From UBA2357 sp046295975 (GTDB taxonomy: Bacteria > Pseudomonadota > Gammaproteobacteria > Burkholderiales > Rhodocyclaceae): 64,000 bases of DNA. This document shows, one piece after another, positions 43,347 through 52,830 of the stretch; position 1 is the first letter of the stretch; the number at the start of each line of letters is the position of its first letter. The notes beneath the pieces are model-generated. The model was given only the letters and a program-made list of their open reading frames with translations. It ran no database searches and was not told where the DNA came from. Both the position numbers and the translations under genes were made by a program. Where the stretch lies: assembly GCA_046295975.1 (NCBI GenBank), contig JBKBMG010000013.1, forward strand, positions 1-64,000, written 5' to 3'.

Positions 43347-45146
43347 ATGCTCAACGACCTGCCATTCGATATCGCCAGCCTGCACGCCGCCTACGCCGAG
43401 GGCCTGACCCCCGGCGACGTGATCGGCGAGTTTCGTCGCCGCCTCGAGCGTGCGGACGACCCGGGCATCTTTCTTCACCTGACGCCCCCCGGCGCGCTTG
43501 CCGACCAGGTCGCCGCGCTGGGTCCCTTCGATCCGGTGGCGAAACCGCTGTGGGGCATTCCCTTCGCGATCAAGGACAACATCGACGCGGTCGGTGCGCC
43601 GACCACCGCCGCCTGCCCGGACTATGCCTACGAGGTGCGCGAGGACGCCTTCGTGGTAGCGCGGCTGCGCGCGGCCGGCGCGCTGCTGGTGGGCAAGACC
43701 AATCTCGACCAGTTCGCCACCGGTCTGGTCGGGGTGCGCACGCCTTACCCGGTGCCGCGCAACGCGCTGGACCCGGAGATCGTGCCCGGCGGCTCGAGCA
43801 GCGGCTCCGCGGTGGCGGTGGCGCGCGGCCTGGTAAGCTTCTCGCTCGGCACCGACACCGCGGGGTCCGGCCGGGTGCCAGCCGCACTCAACGGCATCGT
43901 CGGCCTCAAGCCGACGCTGGGCACCTTGTCGGCAAGCGGCGTCGTGCCGGCTTGCCGCACGCTGGACACGATCTCGGTCTTCTCGCTGTGCGTCGCCGAC
44001 GCCTGGCAGGCCTTTCACGCCGCCGCCGGTTTCGATGCGAGCGCCCCCTATTCGCGGCCGATTCCGGTGCCCGCGGCACCGGTGGCGACGCCGGCGATCC
44101 GCATCGGCGTGCCGACCCCGGACAGCCGACGCTTCTTCGGCGATACGGTTCAGGCCGAGTCCTTCGCGGCGACGCTCGAGGCGCTTGCCGGGCTCGGGGC
44201 AACGGTCACCGAGATCGACTTCACCCCGCTGTACCAGATCGCCGACCTGCTCTACGAAGGCCCGTGGGTCGCCGAGCGCTACTCGGTGATCGAGGCCTTG
44301 CTGAAGAACCGCCCGGACGCCTTGTTGCCGGTGACCCGCGCCATCATCGCGCGGGCCGAGCAGTTCTCGTCGGCCGACGTGTTCCGCGGCCTGTACCGCC
44401 TCAAGACCCTGCTGCGCGACGCCGAGGCGGCCATCGCCGGGGTGGACGCGCTGTGCGTGCCCTCCATTCCCACCTTCTACTCGGTCGCCGACCTGCAGGC
44501 CGACCCGGTCGGGCCGAACAGCCGCCTGGGCACCTATACCAACTTCGTAAACCTGATGGACTTGTGTGCGCTCACGGTTCCGGTGGCGCCACGCAGCGAC
44601 GGCCGCCCGGGCAGCGTGACCCTGATCGCGCCACGCGGCCAGGATGCCCGTATCGCCGGCCTCGGCGACCAGATCCAGCAAGGCTTCGCGGTGTCGCCGG
44701 GTGCCACCGGCTGGCCGTTGGCCGCCGGCATCGCGCCGCTGCCTGAAGCCGGTGCCGACGAGATCATGGTTGCCGCGGTCGGCGCGCACATGTCCGGGCT
44801 GCCGCTCAACCACGAACTCACCCGCCTCGGCGCACGCTTCGTCCGTGCCACGCGCACCGGCCCCTGCTACCGGCTCTACAGCCTGCCGGGCGGCCCGCCC
44901 AGGCGCCCCGGGCTGATGCGCTCGGCCAGCGGCGAGGCGATCGCGCTCGAAGTCTGGGCGCTGCCGCTGGCGCGCTTCGGCGAGTTCATGCAGGGCATTC
45001 CCCAGCCGCTCGGCATCGGCACCGTCGAGCTCGAGGACGGCAGCCGGGTAAAGGGTTTCATTTGCGAGGCCATCGGCATCGAAGGTGCCGAGGATGTATC
45101 CCGATTCGGCGGCTGGCGGGCCTGGCTGGCTGCCGCAGCGAACTGA
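43347..45146 (+). CDS. atzF: Allophanate hydrolase (AtzF type)
   Basis: Allophanate hydrolase splits allophanate into ammonia and carbon dioxide, the last step of urea-amidolyase, biuret and cyanuric-acid breakdown. The 599-residue protein has the amidase-signature catalytic Lys in FAIKDNIDAVG, the cis-Ser region PGGSSSGSAVAVARG and the nucleophile Ser in GTDTAGSGRVPAA. A C-terminal AtzF domain (about 470-590) contains GAHMSGLPLNHELT. The ATG at 43347 is used; a longer frame adds 25 residues without similarity. No urea carboxylase or biuret hydrolase gene is beside it; a dipeptide-type ABC importer follows directly. Confidence 0.92.
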   Translation: MLNDLPFDIASLHAAYAEGLTPGDVIGEFRRRLERADDPGIFLHLTPPGALADQVAALGPFDPVAKPLWGIPFAIKDNIDAVGAPTTAACPDYAYEVREDAFVVARLRAAGALLVGKTNLDQFATGLVGVRTPYPVPRNALDPEIVPGGSSSGSAVAVARGLVSFSLGTDTAGSGRVPAALNGIVGLKPTLGTLSASGVVPACRTLDTISVFSLCVADAWQAFHAAAGFDASAPYSRPIPVPAAPVATPAIRIGVPTPDSRRFFGDTVQAESFAATLEALAGLGATVTEIDFTPLYQIADLLYEGPWVAERYSVIEALLKNRPDALLPVTRAIIARAEQFSSADVFRGLYRLKTLLRDAEAAIAGVDALCVPSIPTFYSVADLQADPVGPNSRLGTYTNFVNLMDLCALTVPVAPRSDGRPGSVTLIAPRGQDARIAGLGDQIQQGFAVSPGATGWPLAAGIAPLPEAGADEIMVAAVGAHMSGLPLNHELTRLGARFVRATRTGPCYRLYSLPGGPPRRPGLMRSASGEAIALEVWALPLARFGEFMQGIPQPLGIGTVELEDGSRVKGFICEAIGIEGAEDVSRFGGWRAWLAAAAN

Positions 45147-45167
45147 CTCGACTCTAGGAGAACGACC

Positions 45168-46778
45168 ATGGAACGACGCTCATTTCTCAAGGCCACGGTT
45201 GCCGGTGCCGGCATCCTGCCCTTTCTGCGCCATATGCCGGCACACGCCCAGTCGCGTGCCGAAACCCTGGTGGTCGTGCTCGGCGACGGCATCAACAGCC
45301 TCGACCTGCATCGCCAGGGCACCAACCGCCCCAGCTACCAGATCACGGTCAACGTCTATGACCGCCTGGTGCGCTTCGGCGTCAAGACCCTGCCCGACGG
45401 CACCCTGTCTTACGACTTGGACGTGATCGAGCCCGAGGTCGCGGAATCCTGGAGCTGGTCGGAGGACGGCAAGTCACTCACCTTCAAGATCAGCGACAAG
45501 GCGCGCTTCTGGGACGGCACCCCGATCACCGCCGAGGACGTCAAGTGGTCGTTCGACCGCGCGGTGAGCCTGGGCGGCTTCCCCACGGTGCAGATGAAGG
45601 CCGGCTCCATGTCCGAACCCGAGCAGTTCGTGGTGGTGGACGAGAAGACCTTCCGCATCGACGTGCCGCAATTCTCCAAGCTCACCCTGCCCAACCTCGC
45701 GGTGCCGGTGCCCTTCATCATCAATTCCAAGGTCGCCAAGGCGCACGCCACCGCCGCCGACCCGTGGGCCACCGAATACCTGCACACCACGCCGGCGGGT
45801 TCGGGCCCGTTCAAGGTCGCGCGCTGGGATCCGGGCCAGCAGTTCGTCTACGAGCGCAACGAGGACTACATCCTCGGGCCCAAGCCGGCGCTGCGCCGGG
45901 TGATCGTGCGCGAGGTGCCGTCGGCGGCCACCCGCCGCGCGCTGATCGAACGCGGCGACGCCGACTTCTACATGAACGTCGCCGCCAAGGACGCCAAGGA
46001 ACTGCTCGACGCGGGCCGCGTGGCGGTGTCTGGTGCGCCGGTGGACAACTGCCTGCATGTGCTCGGGTTCAACTCCAACTTCGCACCCTTCGACAACGTC
46101 AAGGTTCGCCAGGCCATCGCCTGGGCGCTGCCCTACGACGACATCGTCTCGGTTGCCGCCTATGGTCGCGGCAAGCCGATGCACGGTGCCGACAGCGCCA
46201 AGCCGACCGAGCCGGTGTGGCCGCAGCCGTTTCCGTATCGCACCGATCTCGACAAGGCCCGCGCACTGCTCGCCGAAGCCGGACTGGCCGACGGCTTCGA
46301 GACCACGCTGTCCTACAACCTCGGGCTGGCCGACTGGCAGGAGCCGACCGCGCTGCTGATCCAGGAGTCGCTCGGCAAGCTCGGCATCCGCGTCACCCTG
46401 GACAAGATTCCGGGCGCCAACTGGCGCACCGCGGCGCTGGTCGAGAAGCGCCTGCCGATGCATCTGGAAGACTTCGGCGGCTGGCTCAACTACCCGGACT
46501 ACTACTTCTTCTGGGCATACAAGGAAGGCCACCTGTTCAACTCGTCCAACTACCGCAACGACGAGATGGAAGCCCTGGTCGATGCGACGCTGCACATGCC
46601 GGTCGACCATCCGGACTTCGTCGCCAACACCTTGCGCATGATCGAGATCGCCTTCGAGGACGTGCCGCGCATCCCGCTCTACCAGCCCAACCTCGACACC
46701 GCGCACGCCAAGTCGGTCGGCGGCTACGTGTCCTGGTTCCACCGCCAGCTCGACGCCAGCCTGCTCTCCAAGGCCTGA
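45168..46778 (+). CDS. Dipeptide/oligopeptide-type ABC binding protein with Tat-like signal
   Basis: This is a 536-residue SBP_bac_5-family periplasmic binding protein. The N-terminus ERRSFLKATVAGAGILPF has a twin-arginine export motif and is followed by AHAQSRAETLVV. The domain shows VYDRLVRFGVKTLPDG, PEVAESWSWSEDGKSLTFKI and SGPFKVARWDPGQQFVYERN. It starts 21 bases after the hydrolase and is followed by two permeases and an ATPase. The ligand may be a peptide, or, given the neighbour, an amide- or urea-containing compound (inference). Confidence 0.92.
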   Translation: MERRSFLKATVAGAGILPFLRHMPAHAQSRAETLVVVLGDGINSLDLHRQGTNRPSYQITVNVYDRLVRFGVKTLPDGTLSYDLDVIEPEVAESWSWSEDGKSLTFKISDKARFWDGTPITAEDVKWSFDRAVSLGGFPTVQMKAGSMSEPEQFVVVDEKTFRIDVPQFSKLTLPNLAVPVPFIINSKVAKAHATAADPWATEYLHTTPAGSGPFKVARWDPGQQFVYERNEDYILGPKPALRRVIVREVPSAATRRALIERGDADFYMNVAAKDAKELLDAGRVAVSGAPVDNCLHVLGFNSNFAPFDNVKVRQAIAWALPYDDIVSVAAYGRGKPMHGADSAKPTEPVWPQPFPYRTDLDKARALLAEAGLADGFETTLSYNLGLADWQEPTALLIQESLGKLGIRVTLDKIPGANWRTAALVEKRLPMHLEDFGGWLNYPDYYFFWAYKEGHLFNSSNYRNDEMEALVDATLHMPVDHPDFVANTLRMIEIAFEDVPRIPLYQPNLDTAHAKSVGGYVSWFHRQLDASLLSKA

Positions 46779-46836
46779 CGCCTCCGCCCGGTGCCGGCCC
46801 GCCCGCCGGCACCGCGGCACCCAAGCGGAGCCAGAC

Positions 46837-47859
46837 ATGTCCAGCAAAGCCCTCCAGGTCGCCCGTCGCCTCGCCCAGTCCCTGCCGTCGATCTTCGGCG
46901 TGGTGTTGATCTCCTTCGTGCTCACCCGCGCCCTGCCGGGTGATCCGGCGGTGTACTTCGCCGGCATGATGGCCGACGCCGAATCCATCGAGCAGACCCG
47001 CCGCGCGCTCGGTCTCGACCGCAGCTGGCCGACGCAGTTCTTTCTGTACATCGAACGCCTGTTGCACGGCGATCTCGGCATGTCGCTGAACACCGGCCGG
47101 CCGGTTATCGAAGAACTGCTGACCCGCCTGCCGGCTTCGCTGGAACTGACCTTTCTCGGGCTCGGCGTGGCGGTGGCCATTGCCGTGCCGCTCGGCGTGC
47201 TCGCCGCCACCCGCCCGGGCTCGTGGGTGGATCACCTGTGCCGCGTGCTGGTCACCGCCGGCGTGTCGCTGCCGACCTTCTTCACCGGCCTGTTCCTGAT
47301 CTACGTCTTCTACTACCTGCTGGGCTGGGCGCCGTCGCCGCTCGGGCGGCTGGACATCTTTTATCTGGCGCCGCCGCACGTTACCGGCTTCTACCTCGTC
47401 GACAGCCTAATCGCCGGCGACACCGAGCTGTTCTGGGCCAGCCTGCGCCAGCTGATGCTGCCCGCGATCACCCTCGGCATCTTCGCCCTCGCCCCGATCG
47501 CGCGCATGACTCGCGCGGCCATGCTCAACGCCCTGGCCAGCGACTACGTGCGCACCGCGCGCGCCGGTGGCCTGCGGCGGGCCACGGTGCTCGGCACCTA
47601 CGCCTTGCGCAACGCCTCGCTGCCGGTGCTCACCACGCTGGGCATGGTGTTCTCGTTTCTGCTCGGTGCCAACGTGCTGGTCGAGAAGGTGTTCTCGTGG
47701 CCCGGCATCGGCTCCTTCGCCATCGAGGCGCTGGTGGCCTCGGATTACGCCGCGGTCCAGGGCTTCGTGCTGACCATGGCGCTGCTGTTCGTCGTCGTGA
47801 ACCTGCTCATCGACGTGGTGCTGACCCTGATCGACCCGCGGGTCGCACTGGAGTCCTGA
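46837..47859 (+). CDS. ABC transporter permease, DppB-like
   Basis: This 340-residue inner-membrane permease is the first of the dipeptide-type importer pair. It has about six helices, an N-terminal QSLPSIFGVVLISFVLTRALPGDPA typical of DppB, and the coupling motif ARMTRAAMLNALASDYVRTARAGG. It follows the binding-protein gene after 58 bases and precedes the second permease gene by one base. Confidence 0.92.
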   Translation: MSSKALQVARRLAQSLPSIFGVVLISFVLTRALPGDPAVYFAGMMADAESIEQTRRALGLDRSWPTQFFLYIERLLHGDLGMSLNTGRPVIEELLTRLPASLELTFLGLGVAVAIAVPLGVLAATRPGSWVDHLCRVLVTAGVSLPTFFTGLFLIYVFYYLLGWAPSPLGRLDIFYLAPPHVTGFYLVDSLIAGDTELFWASLRQLMLPAITLGIFALAPIARMTRAAMLNALASDYVRTARAGGLRRATVLGTYALRNASLPVLTTLGMVFSFLLGANVLVEKVFSWPGIGSFAIEALVASDYAAVQGFVLTMALLFVVVNLLIDVVLTLIDPRVALES

Positions 47860-47860
47860 G

Positions 47861-48760
47861 ATGAAACCGATCCCGATCGAAGCGACCGTCCTCCTGCCCC
47901 GGCCCGATGCGCCGTGGAAGCGCTTCGCGCGTCACTTCCTCTATGTCATGAGCGAGAACCCGGTCACCGCCGGCGCCTTTCTGCTCTTCTTCCTGATCGT
48001 GCTGCTCGCGATCTTCGGCCCGGCCATCGCGCCCTACGACCCGCTCGCCACCAATGCCGCCAACGCGCTTCAGCCACCGAGCCGGGCGCACCCCTTCGGC
48101 ACCGACCAGCTCGGACGCGACATCCTCAGCCGGGTCATCGTCGCCACCCGGCTCGACCTCGGTATCGCGCTGTCGGCAGTGGCGATCTCCTTTGTCATCG
48201 GCAGCATGATGGGCTGCGCCGCCGGCTACTGGGGCGGCTGGACCGACCGCATCGTCGGCCGGGTCACCGACACCATCATGGCCTTCCCCCTGTTCGTGCT
48301 CGCCATGGGCGTGGTCGCCGCGCTGGGCAACTCGGTGGAGAACATCATCTACGCCACCGCGATCATCAACCTCCCGTTCTACGCCCGGGTGGCGCGCGCC
48401 GAGACCAGCATCCGCCGCAACGCCGGCTACGTGCAGGCGGCCCGGCTCGCCGGCTGCGGCGACGTGCGCATTCTCGGCACCCACATCTTCCCCAACATCC
48501 TGCCGCCGATGATGGTGCAGATCTCGCTCAACATGGGCTGGGCCATCCTCAACGCCGCCGGGCTGTCCTTCATCGGCCTCGGCGTCAGGCCGCCGGACGC
48601 GGAGTGGGGAATCATGGTCGCCGAGGGCGCCACCTACATCGTCTCCGGCGAGTGGTGGATGGCGCTGTTCCCCGGCGCGGCCCTGATGCTCGCGGTGTTT
48701 TGCTTCAACCTGCTGGGCGACGGACTGCGCGACCTGGTCGACCCTGCGCGCCGGACCTGA
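47861..48760 (+). CDS. ABC transporter permease, DppC-like
   Basis: This 299-residue permease is the DppC-like partner. After a cytoplasmic tail come six helices; GTDQLGRDILSRVI and the coupling segment RAETSIRRNAGYVQAARLAGCGD are typical. It follows the DppB-like gene after one base and is followed by the ATPase gene after ten, which implies one transcript. Confidence 0.92.
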   Translation: MKPIPIEATVLLPRPDAPWKRFARHFLYVMSENPVTAGAFLLFFLIVLLAIFGPAIAPYDPLATNAANALQPPSRAHPFGTDQLGRDILSRVIVATRLDLGIALSAVAISFVIGSMMGCAAGYWGGWTDRIVGRVTDTIMAFPLFVLAMGVVAALGNSVENIIYATAIINLPFYARVARAETSIRRNAGYVQAARLAGCGDVRILGTHIFPNILPPMMVQISLNMGWAILNAAGLSFIGLGVRPPDAEWGIMVAEGATYIVSGEWWMALFPGAALMLAVFCFNLLGDGLRDLVDPARRT

Positions 48761-48770
48761 GGAGACCGCC

Positions 48771-50540
48771 ATGCACACCGCCCCACACGAACACCCGCTG
48801 CTGTCGGTCGACGAGTTGTCGGTCGAGTTCCGCACCCGCCATGGCGTGGTCACCGCGCTGCACGACGTGTCGCTGCAGGTCGCCAAGGGCGAAGTCCTCG
48901 GCGTGGTCGGCGAAAGCGGCTCAGGCAAGTCGGTGACCGCCTACACCGTGCTCGGCCTGCTCGATGCCGCCGGCCGAGCCGCCGGCGGAAAGGCACGCTT
49001 CGACGGCATGAGCCTGCTCGGCGCGCCCGAAGCGGACCTGCGCGAGCTGCGCGGGCGCGAGATCTCGATGATCTTCCAGAACCCGCGCGCCGCCCTCAAC
49101 CCGATCCGCACGGTCGGCCACCAGATCGAGGACGTGTTGCGCCGTCACGCCCAGGCCACCCGCCAGACCGCCAGGGCCAAGGCCATCGAGATGCTCGCCA
49201 AGGTGCGCATCGTCGACCCCGAGTCGCGCTATCACGCCTACCCCTTCGAACTGTCGGGCGGCATGTGCCAGCGCGTGATGATCGCGATGGCGCTGGCGTG
49301 CAACCCGCGCCTGCTGATCGCCGACGAACCCACCACCGGGCTCGACGTGACCACCCAGAAGGCGACCATGGACCTGATCGCCGAGCTCACCCGCGAGCGC
49401 CACATGGCGGTGATCCTGATCACCCACGACCTCGGCCTGGCCGCCGCCTACTGCGACCGCATCACCGTGATGCAAAAGGGCAGGGTGGTCGAGTCGGCGC
49501 CGGTCGAGCAGCTCTTCTCGCGCCCGACCCACCCCTACTCCCGCAAGCTGATTCTGGCCTCCCCCGGCCCGGACACCGAGCTCGCCGACCTCACCGCCGT
49601 ACCCGACGAGCTGATCGCGGCAGCGCCCGCCGACGCCCAGCCCGTCCCGGTCGCACCCGCTCCTCGCCCGCAGGCCGTCACTCGAACCACCGCGGGCAAC
49701 GCAGCGCCGAACGACGTCCTGCTTGAGGTCCGCAACCTGGTCAAGGTGTTTCCGCGCCGGGGCGGCGGCCTGCGCTGGCCGTGGCGGCGCGAAGCCCCCG
49801 TGGATGAAGGGTTTCGTGCGGTCGACGATGTCTCCTTCGTGCTCCACCGGGGCGAAAGCCTGGGGCTGGTGGGCGAATCCGGTTGCGGCAAATCGACCAC
49901 CTCGAGCATCGTCACCCGCCTGCTCGATGCCACCGCCGGCGAGGTCATACTCGACGGCGAGAACATCGGCCGGTACGGCGCGGCGCACTTCGCCCGCCTG
50001 CCCCAGCGCTGCAAGATCCAGATGGTGTTCCAGGACGCCCACGACAGCCTGGACCCGCGCTACAGGGCCCGCGACGCGATCGCCGAGCCCCTGAGCCGGC
50101 TTAAGAACATGCGCGACGCCCGGGAGATCGACGCACGCGTCGACAGCCTCGCCGACATGGTCGGCCTGCCGTGCGAGCTGTTGAGCCGCTTCCCGCATCA
50201 GCTCTCGGGCGGGCAGAAAGCCCGCGTCGGCATCGCCCGCGCGATTGCCCCGGAACCGCTGCTGCTGGTGCTCGACGAGCCCACCTCGGCGCTCGACGTC
50301 TCGGTGCAGGCGGTGGTGCTGCAACTGCTCGACCGCCTCAAGCGCGAACTGGGCATGAGCTACATCTTCGTCTCGCACGATCTCAACGTGGTGCGGCTGT
50401 TGTGCGAGCGGGTGATCGTGATGAACCGCGGCAAGATCGTCGAGACCGGCGACGCCACCGAGGTGCTGCGCGCCCCCAAGGCCGAGTACACCCGCAGCCT
50501 GATCGAGGCGATCCCGCATTTCCGGCCGGCCGGCGCATGA
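48771..50540 (+). CDS. Fused dipeptide-type ABC ATPase (DppD-DppF fusion)
   Basis: This is a 589-residue protein with two ABC ATPase cassettes in one chain, equivalent to DppD plus DppF. Cassette 1 has Walker A GESGSGKSVTAY, signature LSGGMCQRVMIAMAL and Walker B LLIADEPTTGLD. Cassette 2 has GESGCGKSTTSS, LSGGQKARVGIARAI and LLVLDEPTSALD. A Pro/Ala-rich linker joins them at about 285-315. All four catalytic motif sets look intact, so it can power the importer alone. It is the last gene of the LysR-linked operon. Confidence 0.94.
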   Translation: MHTAPHEHPLLSVDELSVEFRTRHGVVTALHDVSLQVAKGEVLGVVGESGSGKSVTAYTVLGLLDAAGRAAGGKARFDGMSLLGAPEADLRELRGREISMIFQNPRAALNPIRTVGHQIEDVLRRHAQATRQTARAKAIEMLAKVRIVDPESRYHAYPFELSGGMCQRVMIAMALACNPRLLIADEPTTGLDVTTQKATMDLIAELTRERHMAVILITHDLGLAAAYCDRITVMQKGRVVESAPVEQLFSRPTHPYSRKLILASPGPDTELADLTAVPDELIAAAPADAQPVPVAPAPRPQAVTRTTAGNAAPNDVLLEVRNLVKVFPRRGGGLRWPWRREAPVDEGFRAVDDVSFVLHRGESLGLVGESGCGKSTTSSIVTRLLDATAGEVILDGENIGRYGAAHFARLPQRCKIQMVFQDAHDSLDPRYRARDAIAEPLSRLKNMRDAREIDARVDSLADMVGLPCELLSRFPHQLSGGQKARVGIARAIAPEPLLLVLDEPTSALDVSVQAVVLQLLDRLKRELGMSYIFVSHDLNVVRLLCERVIVMNRGKIVETGDATEVLRAPKAEYTRSLIEAIPHFRPAGA

Positions 50541-50627
50541 AGCGCACCCGCCGGGGGCATCCTGAACTTGAATACGGCTAACTGCAGCCCTCGGGAGCAC
50601 TCCCATGCCCGAGAGCCAGCGCAGACT

Positions 50628-51944
50628 TCAGCCGTGCAGGGTGTTGAGCTGGCGCGCGATGATGTCGTGGTTGAGCCACAGCACCGGGCCGCTGGGCGCG
50701 GACGACTCGCCGATGATGAGGCGGCCGGTGGCTTCCAGCACCAGGTTGCTGAGGTGGTCGGTAATCAGCGCCTTCTTGTCCTTGTGCAGGGCGACGATGT
50801 CTTCCGAGGTGCCGATGGTCAGTTCGGCCTGGTCGGCGCTGTTGGGCATCGGCCAGGCGTCGAAGTCGCGGAAGCGCCGCATCACCTCGCTGCCCTGGAA
50901 GTCGGCAACCTTCTGCAGCACGCTCTCAAGCGTCACCCCTTCGGCGAGCAGGTCGCGGCAGATCTGCCACTGGGCTTCGGCCCAGGCGCCGCCGCCTTCG
51001 TGCTTGAGTGCCTCGAGCAGCGAGATCAGCGGCAGCTCGACACCGGCGAACACGTCGGTCGAGTTGGTGCGGATCTCGGGGCAGTTGTATACGGTTGCCT
51101 TGACGCCCGCATCCCAGGCCACGCGGGCGATGCGCTCGAGGCGCATCTTGGCGTAGCCCTGGGTGTAGTTGGTGTAGGACTGCCAGTGATACTGGCCATC
51201 AACCAGGATTTCGGTGCCATGGTAGCCGTAGGCCGAGTAGCGAACCTGACCCCCCTCGGCCTCGATGCGCTGGCGGATCGCCGCACTGCCTTCGATGAGA
51301 TGGCCGAAGGTGTTGGCCGACACCTCGTCGAAGTTCTGCAGGATGAGCTTGCCCAGATCGCTGTCGAGCAGGTTCTGCGACGACATGAAGCGCTCACCGC
51401 GGCCCTTGTAGATGCGGTTGGCGATGACCATGAACACCTTGGCGCGCGGAATGCCACCGGCCATCGTATGGGCGAAGAACACGTTGCGCCCGCTGCCGAT
51501 CATGCCGTCGAGCTGCGCCATGACCTCGGCCACCGCGGCACGGAAACGCTTGGTACCGGCCTCGCGGCACTTCTCGATGTGCGCCCAGTCGAGAGTGTCG
51601 GTCTCCCAGCTCTTGAGCGTCATCTTGTTGAGCAGTTCGGTGGGCGTGGGTTCGCCGGCCGGCGCGTCGAGGTCGAAGCCAGCCATCAGCGGCACGTTGA
51701 TGATGCGCCCGCCCAGATTGGCCTCGGCCGTCGCGAGCTCTTCGTCGGTCAGCGGTCGCAGCGCGTTGTTCTCGTCCCGCCGCCCGACGGTGATGCCGAC
51801 GATCTGCATGCCGGCGGCCCGCGCCTGCTCGACCAGACCGGTCGCATAGCCCCGCCCGAAGAGTTCGCCGAAGAGCACGAACACGTCGTCCGGACGAAAG
51901 ATGTTGGATTGCGGCAAACGGTTGAGGGAAGTCAGCATGGTCAT
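50628..51944 (-). CDS. Conserved protein of unknown function, Rossmann-like start (FabMG-like)
   Basis: This 438-residue protein belongs to a conserved proteobacterial family sometimes labelled enoyl-ACP reductase FabMG-like, but I cannot confirm a reaction. The N-terminus VFVLFGELFGRGYATGLVEQ resembles a nucleotide-binding beta-alpha-beta unit. Other striking segments are NVFFAHTMAGGIPRAKVFMV, YSAYGYHGTEILVDGQYHW and SNLVLEATGRLIIGESSA. It lacks a signal peptide or membrane helix, so it is cytoplasmic. The start is placed at the ATG at 51944; another ATG two codons later is equally possible. It stands alone, facing the ABC operon. Confidence 0.6.
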   Translation of the reverse strand: MTMLTSLNRLPQSNIFRPDDVFVLFGELFGRGYATGLVEQARAAGMQIVGITVGRRDENNALRPLTDEELATAEANLGGRIINVPLMAGFDLDAPAGEPTPTELLNKMTLKSWETDTLDWAHIEKCREAGTKRFRAAVAEVMAQLDGMIGSGRNVFFAHTMAGGIPRAKVFMVIANRIYKGRGERFMSSQNLLDSDLGKLILQNFDEVSANTFGHLIEGSAAIRQRIEAEGGQVRYSAYGYHGTEILVDGQYHWQSYTNYTQGYAKMRLERIARVAWDAGVKATVYNCPEIRTNSTDVFAGVELPLISLLEALKHEGGGAWAEAQWQICRDLLAEGVTLESVLQKVADFQGSEVMRRFRDFDAWPMPNSADQAELTIGTSEDIVALHKDKKALITDHLSNLVLEATGRLIIGESSAPSGPVLWLNHDIIARQLNTLHG

Positions 51945-52055
51945 GTCGATTCGAGTGGTTCGGCTTGAAAGTGTTGCGATTCTACAGAGTCGGGCACGCC
52001 TACCCAACGCCGCGCGCTTCGGTGGCCACAGCCGTGCCAGTGTAAGAAATGCGGG

Positions 52056-52562
52056 CTAGGGCACGCGGTTGAGATTCACGCCGTTCTCGCCCTTGATGAC
52101 GAACTCGCCGGGCTTGAGCGTACGGCACGGCGCGAGGCGCCGGCCATCCACTTGCAGCACACGCCGGCCGGCCGGATCCTCGATGGTGAGGTCGCCCTGG
52201 AAGTTGTAGTGGAAGTCGCCGCCGAACACGTCATGCCGACGCCACTCGCCGCGCTCGCCACGACAGGCGTCTTCCACCTTCCAGCGGTCGTTGTCCCTGC
52301 GCCAGGCCTGGGTGCCGCAGGCCACTCCCGGCTCGGCTTCGACCTGGGCGAGCACATCGTCTGCCCCCTGCGCAACGCAGATGTGGAAGTTGCGCTCGGG
52401 ATGCGCCGCCCCCGGGGTGGTGACGACGATCTCCCACAGGCCGGGCATGCGTTCGGGTGCGTCGCCGGCCACTACGACCGACGTCGGCAGCGCGAGCGAC
52501 ATGGCAAGGACAAGCCCAAGGCGGAGGGGAGCAGCTGCGGGGATGCGGGGAGCAGTGGGCAT
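52056..52562 (-). CDS. DUF3617-like exported protein
   Basis: This is a 168-residue periplasmic protein. A signal peptide (to about VVVAGDAPE) is followed by MPGLWEIVVTTPG, the typical DUF3617 start. Paired cysteines lie in FHICVAQ, VACGTQAW, EDACRG and APCRTL and probably form disulfides. The ATG at 52562 begins the signal peptide. The family has no known function. It stands between the FabMG-like gene and rtcA without close linkage. Confidence 0.75.
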   Translation of the reverse strand: MPTAPRIPAAAPLRLGLVLAMSLALPTSVVVAGDAPERMPGLWEIVVTTPGAAHPERNFHICVAQGADDVLAQVEAEPGVACGTQAWRRDNDRWKVEDACRGERGEWRRHDVFGGDFHYNFQGDLTIEDPAGRRVLQVDGRRLAPCRTLKPGEFVIKGENGVNLNRVP

Positions 52563-52830
52563 GATGGGCCTCGTGCGGTGGCGGTGGCGGCGGGCACACC
52601 GGCGCCCGCAACCGCGAAATTCGACCACAACCCGGGCGGGGCAAAAATGCCCTGGATCAAGCCGTCCAGCAACCTGTCGGACTTGAGGCGGATCTGCTGC
52701 GCCTGCGGGAGAGGCGGTCCATATCCGCCCGTTTTTTCGTTGCATCGAACCACTATGCGCCTCAAAAACGAACGAATCTGGCCTCGCGCTCCCACTCGGC
52801 TCGCGGCGATCGCTCAAGTCCTACAGGCTG

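Noticed and set aside
43347..45146. Glutamyl-tRNA amidotransferase subunit A
   Set aside because: The amidase signature is shared, but the extra C-terminal domain of about 120 residues and the lack of gatB/gatC identify the AtzF group.
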